From: Mycolicibacterium sp. YH-1
GTDB lineage: Bacteria; Actinomycetota; Actinomycetes; Mycobacteriales; Mycobacteriaceae
DNA length: 64,000 bases
Assembly: GCF_022557175.1 (NCBI RefSeq)
Contig: NZ_CP092915.1
Span: 1,178,001-1,242,000, forward strand
Direction of reading: 5' to 3'
Part shown: positions 34,034-41,712 of the stretch, piece by piece
Numbering within the stretch: the first letter of the stretch is position 1
Layout: every line of letters starts with the position of its first letter
Position numbers and translations under genes: made by a program
The notes under the pieces: generated by a model
Databases searched by the model: none
Told to the model about the DNA's origin: nothing
Seen by the model: only the letters and a program-made list of their open reading frames with translations

Positions 34034-34067
34034 ATTCACGACGCGAGCGACGCTGGTGCAGAAGTCG
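34008..34067. repeat. 60-bp direct repeat, right copy
   Basis: Gapless match to 32993-33052 (about 85% identity). The first 26 bases are the 3' end and stop of the nuclease gene. The central GTCGTAAATTCACGAC is again a near-palindrome at the same offset. Confidence 0.85.
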
Positions 34068-34085
34068 CGGGGCCGCAGGACGCGG

Positions 34086-34544
34086 CTACTCGGCAGCGCG
34101 GGTCACGTACACGACCCGGGTGCCGAAGGCCAGGTCCTGAATCGAGCGGCGTCTGCTGTCGACTGCCACCCAGGCCAGCCCGATGGGCAGCACGACGCAC
34201 GCGATGGCTCGCAGTAGCGCCGACACCACCGACATCCGCTCGGCGCGTCTGCCCACGACCCGCAGGCCCATGATCACCGCCCCTGCGGTGCAGCCCGAGA
34301 CGGCCCAGCAGCCCGCGAGGTAGAGCACCGCGACACCGAACGTCACCGTGCTGGAGAACAGCACGCCGACCGCGGGGAAGCGAAACGCCGAGGGGTTCAG
34401 CGCTAGCGACGTGAGCACCAGCCCGACGTAGAGCATGCCGATGACAACCAACACCACGGCGAGGTCCACGACAGCTGCCACACCGCGGCTGACGATGCCG
34501 GCCCGGCGCGGTTCGTCATCGGGCCCGGGCGCGAAGCCGGTCAA
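34086..34544 (-). CDS. RDD family membrane protein
   Basis: A 152-residue protein of the RDD family with three or four hydrophobic segments. Recognisable are AGIVSRGVAAVVDLAVVLVV (the Arg and Asp of the family name), GAVIMGLRVVGRRAERMSVV and ALLRAIACVVLPIGLAWVAV followed by RRRSIQDLAFGTRVV. RDD proteins are small membrane proteins, some linked to ion exchange; no substrate can be given. The ATG overlaps the stop of the upstream 155-residue protein gene, so it belongs to the Ku transcript. Confidence 0.88.
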   Translation of the reverse strand: MTGFAPGPDDEPRRAGIVSRGVAAVVDLAVVLVVIGMLYVGLVLTSLALNPSAFRFPAVGVLFSSTVTFGVAVLYLAGCWAVSGCTAGAVIMGLRVVGRRAERMSVVSALLRAIACVVLPIGLAWVAVDSRRRSIQDLAFGTRVVYVTRAAE

Positions 34545-35008
34545 CGGGAACCCCTGTCGCGACCCAGGATTCGATCGACAATGCCAGCCACGGCGTCGTC
34601 GGCCCGCTCGCCCCCGCTGCGCACGTCGGACATGACATCCGCGGTCACGGTGCTGGTGGACTCCCGGATGATCGCCGGGAGGTCGATGCCCGCGACGACC
34701 TCGTCGGCCAACCCGATGAGATCGACGCGCTTGCGCACGAGTGCATTGATGTCGAACTCGTCGAGCACGAGTTCCACCAATTCGACGGCCACGGCGGCAA
34801 TGGTGGCCTTCAGCGGTTCCAAGCCGTTCGCCACGACTTCCTCGCCTCGCCGCTCCAGAGCAGAGCGAGCATCGGCCAGCCGCGCTCCCACGAACGGCAG
34901 CCGCTCACACGCGCGGTAGGTCTCGGCTGCGACGCCCAGTGCTGTTATCGCGGTGCCGACGGCGACATTCGTCAGTGGGTGCTTGGCAATACCCGACAGG
35001 TCAGTCAC
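34541..35008 (-). CDS. Hypothetical protein translationally coupled to Ku
   Basis: About 155 residues from a GTG at 35008 that lies inside the last codons of ku (8-nt overlap). No family is recognised. The first 30 residues are mildly hydrophobic (LTNVAVGTAITALGVAAET). The rest is helix-rich with long amphipathic stretches (VELVELVLDEFDINALVRKR, VDLIGLADEVVAGIDLPAII). The C-terminus is charged. The longer frame upstream of the GTG is the reverse reading of the Ku lysine repeats and should be ignored. Its position between ku and an RDD membrane protein hints at a membrane-associated role, but nothing shows it. Confidence 0.7.
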   Translation of the reverse strand: MTDLSGIAKHPLTNVAVGTAITALGVAAETYRACERLPFVGARLADARSALERRGEEVVANGLEPLKATIAAVAVELVELVLDEFDINALVRKRVDLIGLADEVVAGIDLPAIIRESTSTVTADVMSDVRSGGERADDAVAGIVDRILGRDRGSR

Positions 35009-35933
35009 GCGACTGCTTGGCTGGTGCCTTCTTGGCGGCGGCCTTCTTCGCGGGTGCCTTCTTGGCGGCGGCCTTCTTCGCCGGTGCCTTCTTGGCTGGT
35101 GCCTTCTTGGCCTCGCCATCGCCATCGGACTTCGATGCACCCTTGCGAGCCTTGACGCTGGCCTCCAACTTGGCGAGCAGGTCCGAGACGTCGTCGGTCT
35201 CGTCGAGGTTGGCGGGCTCCTGCTCCTCGGTCGCGAACGCCTCTCCGCCTTCGAGTTTGGCCTGCACCAGTTCGTGGAGCTGTTCCTGGTAGTCGTCGCG
35301 GAACTGGTCGGGGTGGAAGTCGGCGGTCATCGACTCGACCACCTGGCCGGCCATCTTCAACTCGGAGGGCTTGACTTCGACCTTCTGATCGAGGATCGGG
35401 AAGTCGGGGTCGCGGATCTCATCGGGCCACAGCAGCGTGTGGATCACCATGACGTCGCGCTTGCTGAAGTCCTTGACCCGCAACGCCGCCAGCCGCGTCT
35501 TGTTGCGCAACGCGAAGTGCACGATCGCCACCCGGTCGGTCTCGGCGAGCGTCTTGGCCAGCAGCACGTAGGCCTTCGACGACTTCGAGTCGGGTTCCAG
35601 GAAATAGCTCTTGTCATACATCAGCGGGTCGAGCTGATCGGCGGGAATGAACTCGACGACCTCGATCTCGCGGCTGCGCTCCTCGGGCAGCGTCGCGATG
35701 TCGTCATCGGTGATGATGACGGTCTGACCGTCGTCGGAGTCGTAGGCCCGCGCGATGTCGCGGTACTCCACGACCTCGCCGCAGACCTCGCACACGCGCT
35801 TGTACCGGATGCGCCCGTTGTCCTTCTCGTGCACCTGGTGGAACTTGATGTCGTGGTCCTCGGTCGCGCTATAGACCTTGACCGGGACGTTCACCAGCCC
35901 AAAGGCGACCGAACCCTTCCAGATGGAACGCAT
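35001..35933 (-). CDS. ku: Ku DNA-end-binding protein (NHEJ)
   Basis: A 310-residue bacterial Ku. MRSIWKGSVAFGLVNVPVKVYSATEDHD starts the ring-forming core; CEVCGEVVEYRDIARAYD, ITDDDIATLP and DPLMYDKSYFLEPD follow. The core ends near residue 250 with LHELVQAKLEGG. The C-terminal tail of about 50 residues is a lysine-rich AKKAP repeat, as in M. smegmatis-type Ku, adding DNA binding. Ku homodimers thread onto double-strand ends and recruit LigD, encoded at 46.2 kb. It starts 9 nt after the PfkB kinase stop, so it may be transcribed with the polyol genes. Confidence 0.96.
   Translation of the reverse strand: MRSIWKGSVAFGLVNVPVKVYSATEDHDIKFHQVHEKDNGRIRYKRVCEVCGEVVEYRDIARAYDSDDGQTVIITDDDIATLPEERSREIEVVEFIPADQLDPLMYDKSYFLEPDSKSSKAYVLLAKTLAETDRVAIVHFALRNKTRLAALRVKDFSKRDVMVIHTLLWPDEIRDPDFPILDQKVEVKPSELKMAGQVVESMTADFHPDQFRDDYQEQLHELVQAKLEGGEAFATEEQEPANLDETDDVSDLLAKLEASVKARKGASKSDGDGEAKKAPAKKAPAKKAAAKKAPAKKAAAKKAPAKQSRD
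35021..35110. repeat. 30-bp tandem repeat encoding the Ku lysine tail
   Basis: Three consecutive 30-bp units begin at 35021, 35051 and 35081. The first two are identical except for one base. Each encodes ten residues of the AKKA/APAK type. Copy-number change would lengthen or shorten the Ku tail in frame. Confidence 0.85.
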
Positions 35934-35942
35934 AGTTCAGTA

Positions 35943-36872
35943 TTACCCACTTTGCTGGCCGCGTTGCAGCGCCGCGCGATCCGGCAAGTCGGCGCCGGCG
36001 CGCGCCACGGTCAGCGCCGACGCCAGCGCGGCCTCTCCCAGCACGTACTCCAATTCAGCGAGGTCGATGCGGGCCAGGGCTCTGCGCCGTTCGGCACCCA
36101 GCAGGCCCAGCGACCACAGCGCGTCGATGAGCCCCGTCATGAATGCGTCGCCCGCTCCGACGGTGTCGACGACCTGCACCGGACGCGCATCGACGCGGAC
36201 CACGCCCGCGGCGCTCACGGCGAACGCTCCACGCTCGCCCATCGTCACCGCGACGATCGACGGCCCCAGCGCCTGCCACGCGGTCGCGATCTGCTCCGGT
36301 GTGCGGCCCGGGTCGATCCAATGCAGATCCTCGTCGCTGGCCTTGACCACGTCGGCCTTCTCGACCAGCCGGTCGATTCTGGCGATCGCCTGCCCGCGTT
36401 CGGTGATGAGCGCGGGCCGCACGTTGGGGTCATACGTGATGGTCGCCGCGGTTCGGTAGGCGTCCAACAGGGCGGCCGTGGCCAGGCATCCCGGGTCGAG
36501 GAACGCGGCTATCGATCCGGTGTGTGCCACCAGCGGTGGCGCGACCTCTGCGGTGCCCGACAGCCGCCAGTCGATATCGAACTCGTAGTCGGCCGCGCCC
36601 GCCTCATTGAGGTGCGCCATCGCGGTCGGCGTCCTTGTTGCCGTCCTGCTCCCCGAAACGAGCTGCACACCAGATGATTCGATGTACTCGGCGATGCGGT
36701 GCCCGCGGTCGTCGTCGGCGATGTGAGTGAGGAAGTCGACACCTCGCCCCAGCCTGCCCAGCCCGACCGCCACGTTGAGCGGGCTGCCTCCGACGTGCTC
36801 GCCCATCACCCGCCCGTCGTGCTCGACGATGTCGATGAGTGCCTCTCCGATGACCAGAGCGCGTTCGGTCAT
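35943..36872 (-). CDS. PfkB family carbohydrate kinase (fructokinase-like)
   Basis: About 309 residues from ATG 36872, which overlaps the mannitol dehydrogenase stop (ATGA). PfkB signatures: ALVIGEALIDIVEHDG at the N-terminus, HVGGSPLNVAVGLGRLG (first PfkB motif), TYDPNVRP, and VVDTVGAGDAFMTGLIDAL with catalytic Asp in GAGD (second motif). It phosphorylates a ketose; following mannitol and polyol dehydrogenases, fructose (or xylulose) is the likely substrate. Regulation is probably shared with the upstream dehydrogenases. Confidence 0.9.
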   Translation of the reverse strand: MTERALVIGEALIDIVEHDGRVMGEHVGGSPLNVAVGLGRLGRGVDFLTHIADDDRGHRIAEYIESSGVQLVSGSRTATRTPTAMAHLNEAGAADYEFDIDWRLSGTAEVAPPLVAHTGSIAAFLDPGCLATAALLDAYRTAATITYDPNVRPALITERGQAIARIDRLVEKADVVKASDEDLHWIDPGRTPEQIATAWQALGPSIVAVTMGERGAFAVSAAGVVRVDARPVQVVDTVGAGDAFMTGLIDALWSLGLLGAERRRALARIDLAELEYVLGEAALASALTVARAGADLPDRAALQRGQQSG

Positions 36873-38287
36873 GACGACGCCTGCCCGACCAGGGCCTGCA
36901 GTGTCGCGCGGGCGCCGTGACGGTGCAGCGAGTCCAGCGCCCACAGGTATGCCTCGACGAAGCGTGGCTGCTGTGCGAGATCGCCGAACACGTCGGTGTC
37001 GGAGATGAACGCCGTCGGCTCCTGGACTTGCGACTTGGCCAGTGGCACCAGTGTTTCCGCGAGCTGGTCCTGCACGTCGATCGGCTCACCCTGTTCGTCG
37101 ATGCCCTCGGCGTAGCGTGCCCAACTGGCGACGGTCGCCGCCGACATCGTGATGGGCGCACCGCTGCGCAGGTTCTCCCGGATCACGGGCAGAAGCCACT
37201 TCGGGATGCGATCCGACGAGCCGAAGCACAGCCGGACGATGGTGTCGCGCACGCCCGGGTTGGCGAACCGCTCGATCAACGTCTGCTTGTACTCGGGCAG
37301 GTCGACGCCGGGGACGGGTTTCAGTGTCGGCGTGCCCTCGGCATCCATGTACTGGCGCAGGAACTCGGCGAACAGCGGGTCGCGTGCCGCGTCGTGCACC
37401 AGGCGGTACCCGGCCAGATAGGCGAAGTAGCACAGGCACTGGTGGCTGGCGTTGAGCAGGCGCAGCTTCATCAGCTCGTACGGTGTGACGTCATCGACGA
37501 TCAGCACGTCGACGTCCTCCAACGGCGGCCGCCCGCTTGAGAATGAGTCCTCGAGCACCCAGGCGGTGAACGGCTCCGCGGCGACCGGCCACTGATCCTC
37601 CACACCGAAGTCCGTTGCGAGGGAGTCGATCACCTCCGGCGACGTGACGGGAGTGATGCGGTCGACCATCGAGTTGGGAAATCTGGTGTGCTCGTTCATC
37701 CACTCGGCGAGCCCGGGATGATGCTGCTGTGCGTATGCGGTGAAGGCTTCGCGCGCGACGTCGCCGTTACCCTCGATGTTGTCGCACGACACGATGGTCG
37801 GTGAGGGCACACCGCGCTCCCGCCGTCGCGCGAGAGCCCGGGTGACCAGTCCGAACACGCCGTCGGGCGGTGCGGAGTCGATGGAGTAGCCGCCCTCGGT
37901 GATGGTCAGCGAGATGATGCGGGTGGCGGGTGCGGCCAGCATCTCGATGACGGACTCCGGGTCGTCGGGGGCGTATCGGTAGTCGATGATCGACCCGATC
38001 ACGCGTGCGTCGCGTGTGCCGTCGGGGTTCTCGGTGACCAGTGTGTACAGGCAGTCCTGGGCGGCCATCACGTCGGCCATCCTGCGATCGGCGGGCATTA
38101 CGCCGACGCCGCAGATGCCCCAGTCCTTGGCCTTGCCCTGCTGGAGCAACCGGTCGACGTACACCGCCTGATGCGCGCGATGAAAGCCACCCACCCCGAA
38201 ATGGGCTATGCCGACACTGATTTCACCTCGGTCATACGTCGGCTTGACGATCGGGATATCGGCCAATGTCGCGTTGCTGAGCTTCAT
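36869..38287 (-). CDS. Mannitol dehydrogenase family protein (polyol 2-dehydrogenase)
   Basis: A 472-residue long-chain, metal-independent polyol dehydrogenase. The N-terminal domain has IAHFGVGGFHRAHQAVYVD (NAD binding) and SLTITEGGYSID; VSCDNIEGNGDV, TRFPNSMVDRITPVT and WVLEDSF follow. The catalytic signature is KLRLLNASHQ (Lys and Asn of the K-x-x-x-x-N type). It oxidises D-mannitol, D-arabinitol or a related polyol to the ketose with NAD. The ATG/TGA overlaps on both sides place it in the middle of a three-gene catabolic transcript. Confidence 0.93.
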   Translation of the reverse strand: MKLSNATLADIPIVKPTYDRGEISVGIAHFGVGGFHRAHQAVYVDRLLQQGKAKDWGICGVGVMPADRRMADVMAAQDCLYTLVTENPDGTRDARVIGSIIDYRYAPDDPESVIEMLAAPATRIISLTITEGGYSIDSAPPDGVFGLVTRALARRRERGVPSPTIVSCDNIEGNGDVAREAFTAYAQQHHPGLAEWMNEHTRFPNSMVDRITPVTSPEVIDSLATDFGVEDQWPVAAEPFTAWVLEDSFSSGRPPLEDVDVLIVDDVTPYELMKLRLLNASHQCLCYFAYLAGYRLVHDAARDPLFAEFLRQYMDAEGTPTLKPVPGVDLPEYKQTLIERFANPGVRDTIVRLCFGSSDRIPKWLLPVIRENLRSGAPITMSAATVASWARYAEGIDEQGEPIDVQDQLAETLVPLAKSQVQEPTAFISDTDVFGDLAQQPRFVEAYLWALDSLHRHGARATLQALVGQASS

Positions 38288-39318
38288 GACACCCTCACCA
38301 CCGTCTTCACGCTACCCGGCACGAGATCGGTGTCGAGGGCCTCGGCGACGTTCTCGAGCGGGAACCGCGCCGTCACCATCGCGTCGAGGTCGACGCGTCC
38401 GGACGCGACCAGCGCGATCGCCGTCGGCCAGGTGTCGGCGTACCGGAACACACCCGTCAGCGTCAGCTCCCGGTTCTGGATCACCTGAGTCGGCAGCATC
38501 ATCTCCTCGGCGCCCGACCCGACCAGGACGACGGTGCCCGCGGGTCGGACCGCACGGATTCCCGCGTTGACGGCGCTGGGTGCGCCGGATGCGTCGATGA
38601 ACGCATCCACCTCGAGGTCGCCGAGGTCGCGGGTGGTCGGGTCGATCGCCGAGGTGGCGCCGAAGCTCAGCGCCCGCTCGCGGCGCGGGGCGTCGGGATC
38701 GCTCACGATGATCTCTGTCGCACCGTAGGCGCGAGCCAGTTGTGCGATGACGATGCCGATCGGGCCGGCACCGGTGATCAGTACCCGCGCGCCTGCGCCG
38801 AACGAGGCCTTGCGCACCGCGGCGATACCGACCGACAGCGGTTCGCACAGGGCGGCGGCCTCATCGCTGACGGTGTCGGGTACGGGATGCGCGAAGCCGG
38901 CACCGATGGTGACGTAGTCGCAGAAGGCGCCGTCGATGGGGGGCGTGGCGAAGAACTGCATGTGCGGGCACAGGTTGTAGTGGCCACGGCGGGTCTCGGT
39001 GCTATCGGGATCGGGCCGCTGCGGCTCGATGGACACGCGTTGTCCGATGCGCGCCGGATCCACTGACTCGCCGACGGCGACGATGGTGCCCGCCGCCTCG
39101 TGGCCGAGGACCAATGGCCCGTCGACGACGAAGCTGCCGACCCTGCCGTGCCGGAAGTAGTGGGTGTCGGACCCGCAGATCCCCACGGTCGCGACCTTGA
39201 CCAGCACATCCCCAGGCCCCGGAGCCGGCACTGGGCGTTCCTCCATCTCGATGCGGCCCGGTTCGGACAGCACGGCGGTCCGCATCCGGTTAGGAATCGA
39301 GGGTGTTGTGTACGTCAC
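38284..39318 (-). CDS. Zinc-dependent polyol (sorbitol/xylitol) dehydrogenase
   Basis: A 344-residue medium-chain dehydrogenase. Catalytic zinc ligands are in VGICGSDTHYFRHG (Cys), LGHEAAGTIVAVG (His-Glu) and a later Glu in ALCEPLSVG. The Rossmann motif is VLITGAGPIGIVIAQLAR. The HYFRHGRVG stretch is typical of sorbitol/L-iditol 2-dehydrogenases. The structural-zinc lobe has fewer cysteines than usual (only the RGHYNLCPHMQF region), as in several sorbitol enzymes. The GTG start at 39318 lacks a clear ribosome site; ATG 39285 is an alternative. It is the first gene of the leftward operon, divergent from the SorC regulator. Confidence 0.93.
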   Translation of the reverse strand: MTYTTPSIPNRMRTAVLSEPGRIEMEERPVPAPGPGDVLVKVATVGICGSDTHYFRHGRVGSFVVDGPLVLGHEAAGTIVAVGESVDPARIGQRVSIEPQRPDPDSTETRRGHYNLCPHMQFFATPPIDGAFCDYVTIGAGFAHPVPDTVSDEAAALCEPLSVGIAAVRKASFGAGARVLITGAGPIGIVIAQLARAYGATEIIVSDPDAPRRERALSFGATSAIDPTTRDLGDLEVDAFIDASGAPSAVNAGIRAVRPAGTVVLVGSGAEEMMLPTQVIQNRELTLTGVFRYADTWPTAIALVASGRVDLDAMVTARFPLENVAEALDTDLVPGSVKTVVRVS

Positions 39319-39336
39319 ACTAGGATGTTAGCGTGA

Positions 39337-39370
39337 TGAGCATCTACACGCATCCATGAGCAAATGCTCA
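39337..39370. promoter_or_regulatory. Candidate SorC operators in divergent promoter
   Basis: A half site TGAGCA at 39337 is repeated exactly 20 bp later in the inverted repeat TGAGCA-AA-TGCTCA (39357-39370). The two-turn spacing and the position between the divergent dehydrogenase and regulator genes fit a SorC-type tetramer. Confidence 0.6.
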
Positions 39371-39395
39371 CTATCGAAAAGGTAGAGCGCACACA

Positions 39396-40343
39396 GTGGC
39401 CCTGTCATCCGAAACGGCGAGCAAATCGACACCCGATGATTTGCGCCTGGCCCTGCGCGCCGCGACGTTGTACTACCTCGACGGTCTGACCCAGGCCGAG
39501 ATCGCCGCCAAGCTCGGTGTCTCGCGACCGACGGCCGGGCGACTGGTCGCCCGGGCCAAGGCGAAGGGTCTGGTGCGCATCGAGGTCGTCGTCCCACCGA
39601 CGATGAAGGACGACCTGCACGCCGAGGAGGAGCGACTCCTCGAGGAGCGCTACGGGCTGACCGAGGCCGTCGTGTCCGGGCACCTCGGTCGCGCATCGGC
39701 GGCGCTTCTGATGCGACGCCTCTCGGAGGACGACGTGCTCGGTTTCACCTGGGGGCCCGAACAGGTCGCCGCGGTCACCGCGCTGACCCCTGGTGTGGCG
39801 AGCTGCCGTGTCGTGGTGCAACTCGACGGCGCCATGTCCACCGCGCAGTACCAGACCGGCATGGAGTTCATCATCAGCCGTAGCGCAGACATGTTGCGGG
39901 CCAGTCCCATGCGCCTACCGGCCCCGCTGTACGCGGACGCCTCGACGGTGGTGTCGCTGCACAGCGACTCGGGAATCTCGCGCACGTTGGAGACCGGGCG
40001 CCGCGCCGACACAATGCTTTTCGGCGTGGGCTCCGCGTCCACCTCGACGACGCTGTTCGAGGGGAGCTTCCTGGACGTGCGGATGCTCGACGAGCTCGTT
40101 GCCCTCGGTGCGGTCGGAGAGATCGGCGGGCGGTTCTTCGACGCCGACGGTGCCGCGGTCGACACCGAGCTGGCCAGCCGGGCGGTATCCGTTCCGTTGG
40201 AGGACATCCGCGGATGTGAGAAGACGATCCTGGTGTGCAGCGGACCGCCGAAGTACGAGGCGACGCGTGCCGCGCTACGAGGCGGACTGGCCAAGCTGAT
40301 CGTCTGCGATATCGATTGTGCACGTTGGCTATTGGATCAATGA
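39396..40343 (+). CDS. SorC/DeoR-type sugar-binding transcriptional regulator
   Basis: A 315-residue protein with an N-terminal helix-turn-helix, YYLDGLTQAEIAAKLGVSRPTAGRLV (read in shorter pieces: TQAEIAAKLGVSRPTAGRLV), and a C-terminal SorC sugar-binding domain. The domain shows EERYGLTEAVVSG, GFTWGPEQVAAVTAL, VVQLDGAM, LFGVGSAS and a final AALRGGLAKLIVCD. It resembles regulators that bind phosphorylated sugars or polyols. It starts at a GTG with AAAGGTAGAG upstream. Lying between the polyol dehydrogenases and the ABC importer, it probably controls both transcripts. Confidence 0.93.
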   Translation: MALSSETASKSTPDDLRLALRAATLYYLDGLTQAEIAAKLGVSRPTAGRLVARAKAKGLVRIEVVVPPTMKDDLHAEEERLLEERYGLTEAVVSGHLGRASAALLMRRLSEDDVLGFTWGPEQVAAVTALTPGVASCRVVVQLDGAMSTAQYQTGMEFIISRSADMLRASPMRLPAPLYADASTVVSLHSDSGISRTLETGRRADTMLFGVGSASTSTTLFEGSFLDVRMLDELVALGAVGEIGGRFFDADGAAVDTELASRAVSVPLEDIRGCEKTILVCSGPPKYEATRAALRGGLAKLIVCDIDCARWLLDQ

Positions 40344-40356
40344 GAGGCGGCTGTAA

Positions 40357-41712
40357 GTGAAAGCGAAACGAAGGGTGCTGCATCGACTCGCGGCGTGCGT
40401 CGCCGCTGTCGGTCTCACGTTCACCGCGGGCTGCGCTGGCGCCGGCAGCATGGGCTCCTCGGGGAACACCGTGACCATCGCATTGGTGTCGAACTCTCAG
40501 ATGACCGACGCTCAGGCGCTCTCGAGCAGGTTCGAGGCCGAGAACCCCGATATCAAACTGCGTTTCGTGACGCTGTCGGAGAACCAGGCTCGTGCCAAGA
40601 TCACCGCCTCCACCGCCATGGGTGGCGGCGAGTTCGACGTCGTGATGATCAGCAACTACGAGACGCCGCAGTGGGCCGAGAACGGCTGGCTGGTCAACCT
40701 CTCCGAGTTCGCGGCGAGGACGCCCGGCTATGACGAGGACGACTTCATTCCGTCGCTGCGGCAGTCGCTGTCCTATGACGGCTCGATGTATGCGGTGCCG
40801 TTCTACGGCGAGTCGTCGTTCCTGATGTACCGCAAGGACCTCATGGAGCAAGCAGGCATCACCATGCCGCGCGAACCCACCTGGCAGGAGGTCGCCGACG
40901 CCGCGAAGAAGCTCGACACCCCCGAAAGGGCCGGTATCTGCCTGCGCGGTAAGCCCGGCTGGGGCGAGGTGCTGGCGCCGCTGGACACCGTGATCAACAC
41001 CTTCGGTGGGCGCTGGTTCGACGAGGAGTGGAACGCACAGCTCACCAGCCCGGAGGTCGAGCGGGCCGTGCAGTTCTACGTCGATACCGTCCGATCGGTC
41101 GGCGAACCCGGCCCCGCGACAAGCGGTTTCAACGAGTGCGCGACGCAGCTCGCGCAGGGCCAGGTCGCGATGTGGTACGACGCCACTTCCGCGGTGTCGG
41201 TGCTGGAGAACCCGGATTCCAGCACCGTGGTGGGCAAGATCGGCTATGCCTTCGCCCCGAAGGTGGAGAAGGCCAAGCCGGGCTGGCTCTACAGCTGGGC
41301 GTTGGGCATCCCCAAGAGCAGCGAAAACCAGGAGGCCGCATGGAAGTTCATCTCCTGGATGACCAGCAAGGAGTACCTGAAGATGGTCGGGGAGACCCTC
41401 GGCTGGGAGCGGGTGCCCCCGGGTAGCCGGCTCTCGACCTACGAGATTCCCGAGTACAAGAAGGCCGCCGCCGCATACGGCCCGCTGACGCTGGAGTCGA
41501 TCGAGGCGGCCGACCCGGACAAGCCGACCGTCCAACCGGTGCCCTACACCGGAGTTCAGTTCCTGGCCATCCCCGAGTTCCAGGATCTCGGCACCAGGGT
41601 CAGCCAGCAGATCAGCGCTGCCATCGCAGGCCAGAAGACGGTGCCCGAGGCGTTGGCTCAGGCGCAGAAGTACGCACAGGTCGTCGGCGATACGTACAAG
41701 GAGAAGTCATGA
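40357..41712 (+). CDS. Sugar/polyol ABC transporter substrate-binding lipoprotein
   Basis: A 451-residue extracellular solute-binding protein, family 1. The lipoprotein signal MKAKRRVLHRLAACVAAVGL continues to a lipobox ending TAGC. Mature features include VTIALVSNSQMTDAQ, FDVVMISNYETPQWAENGWL, YAVPFYGESSFLMYRKDLME and a C-terminal AWKFISWMTSKEYL typical of the family. It binds a polyol outside the membrane and delivers it to the permeases. GTG start with GAGAGG upstream. Its stop overlaps the next gene (ATGA). The match in context is to SmoE-type sorbitol/mannitol binding proteins; the exact ligand is not proven. Confidence 0.92.
   Translation: MKAKRRVLHRLAACVAAVGLTFTAGCAGAGSMGSSGNTVTIALVSNSQMTDAQALSSRFEAENPDIKLRFVTLSENQARAKITASTAMGGGEFDVVMISNYETPQWAENGWLVNLSEFAARTPGYDEDDFIPSLRQSLSYDGSMYAVPFYGESSFLMYRKDLMEQAGITMPREPTWQEVADAAKKLDTPERAGICLRGKPGWGEVLAPLDTVINTFGGRWFDEEWNAQLTSPEVERAVQFYVDTVRSVGEPGPATSGFNECATQLAQGQVAMWYDATSAVSVLENPDSSTVVGKIGYAFAPKVEKAKPGWLYSWALGIPKSSENQEAAWKFISWMTSKEYLKMVGETLGWERVPPGSRLSTYEIPEYKKAAAAYGPLTLESIEAADPDKPTVQPVPYTGVQFLAIPEFQDLGTRVSQQISAAIAGQKTVPEALAQAQKYAQVVGDTYKEKS

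Noticed and set aside
35021..35110. Possible CRISPR-like or mobile repeat array
   Set aside because: Units are contiguous without spacers and code for the Ku lysine tail in frame.
35009..35140. Arg/Pro/His-rich N-terminus (RRRPPPRRHP) in front of the 155-residue protein
   Set aside because: It is the shifted reading of the lysine-repeat DNA of ku; the GTG at 35008 is the credible start.
39874..41535. 553-residue open frame antisense to the SorC and binding-protein genes
   Set aside because: It is antisense to two clearly real genes, has no family resemblance, and long antisense frames are common at this GC content.
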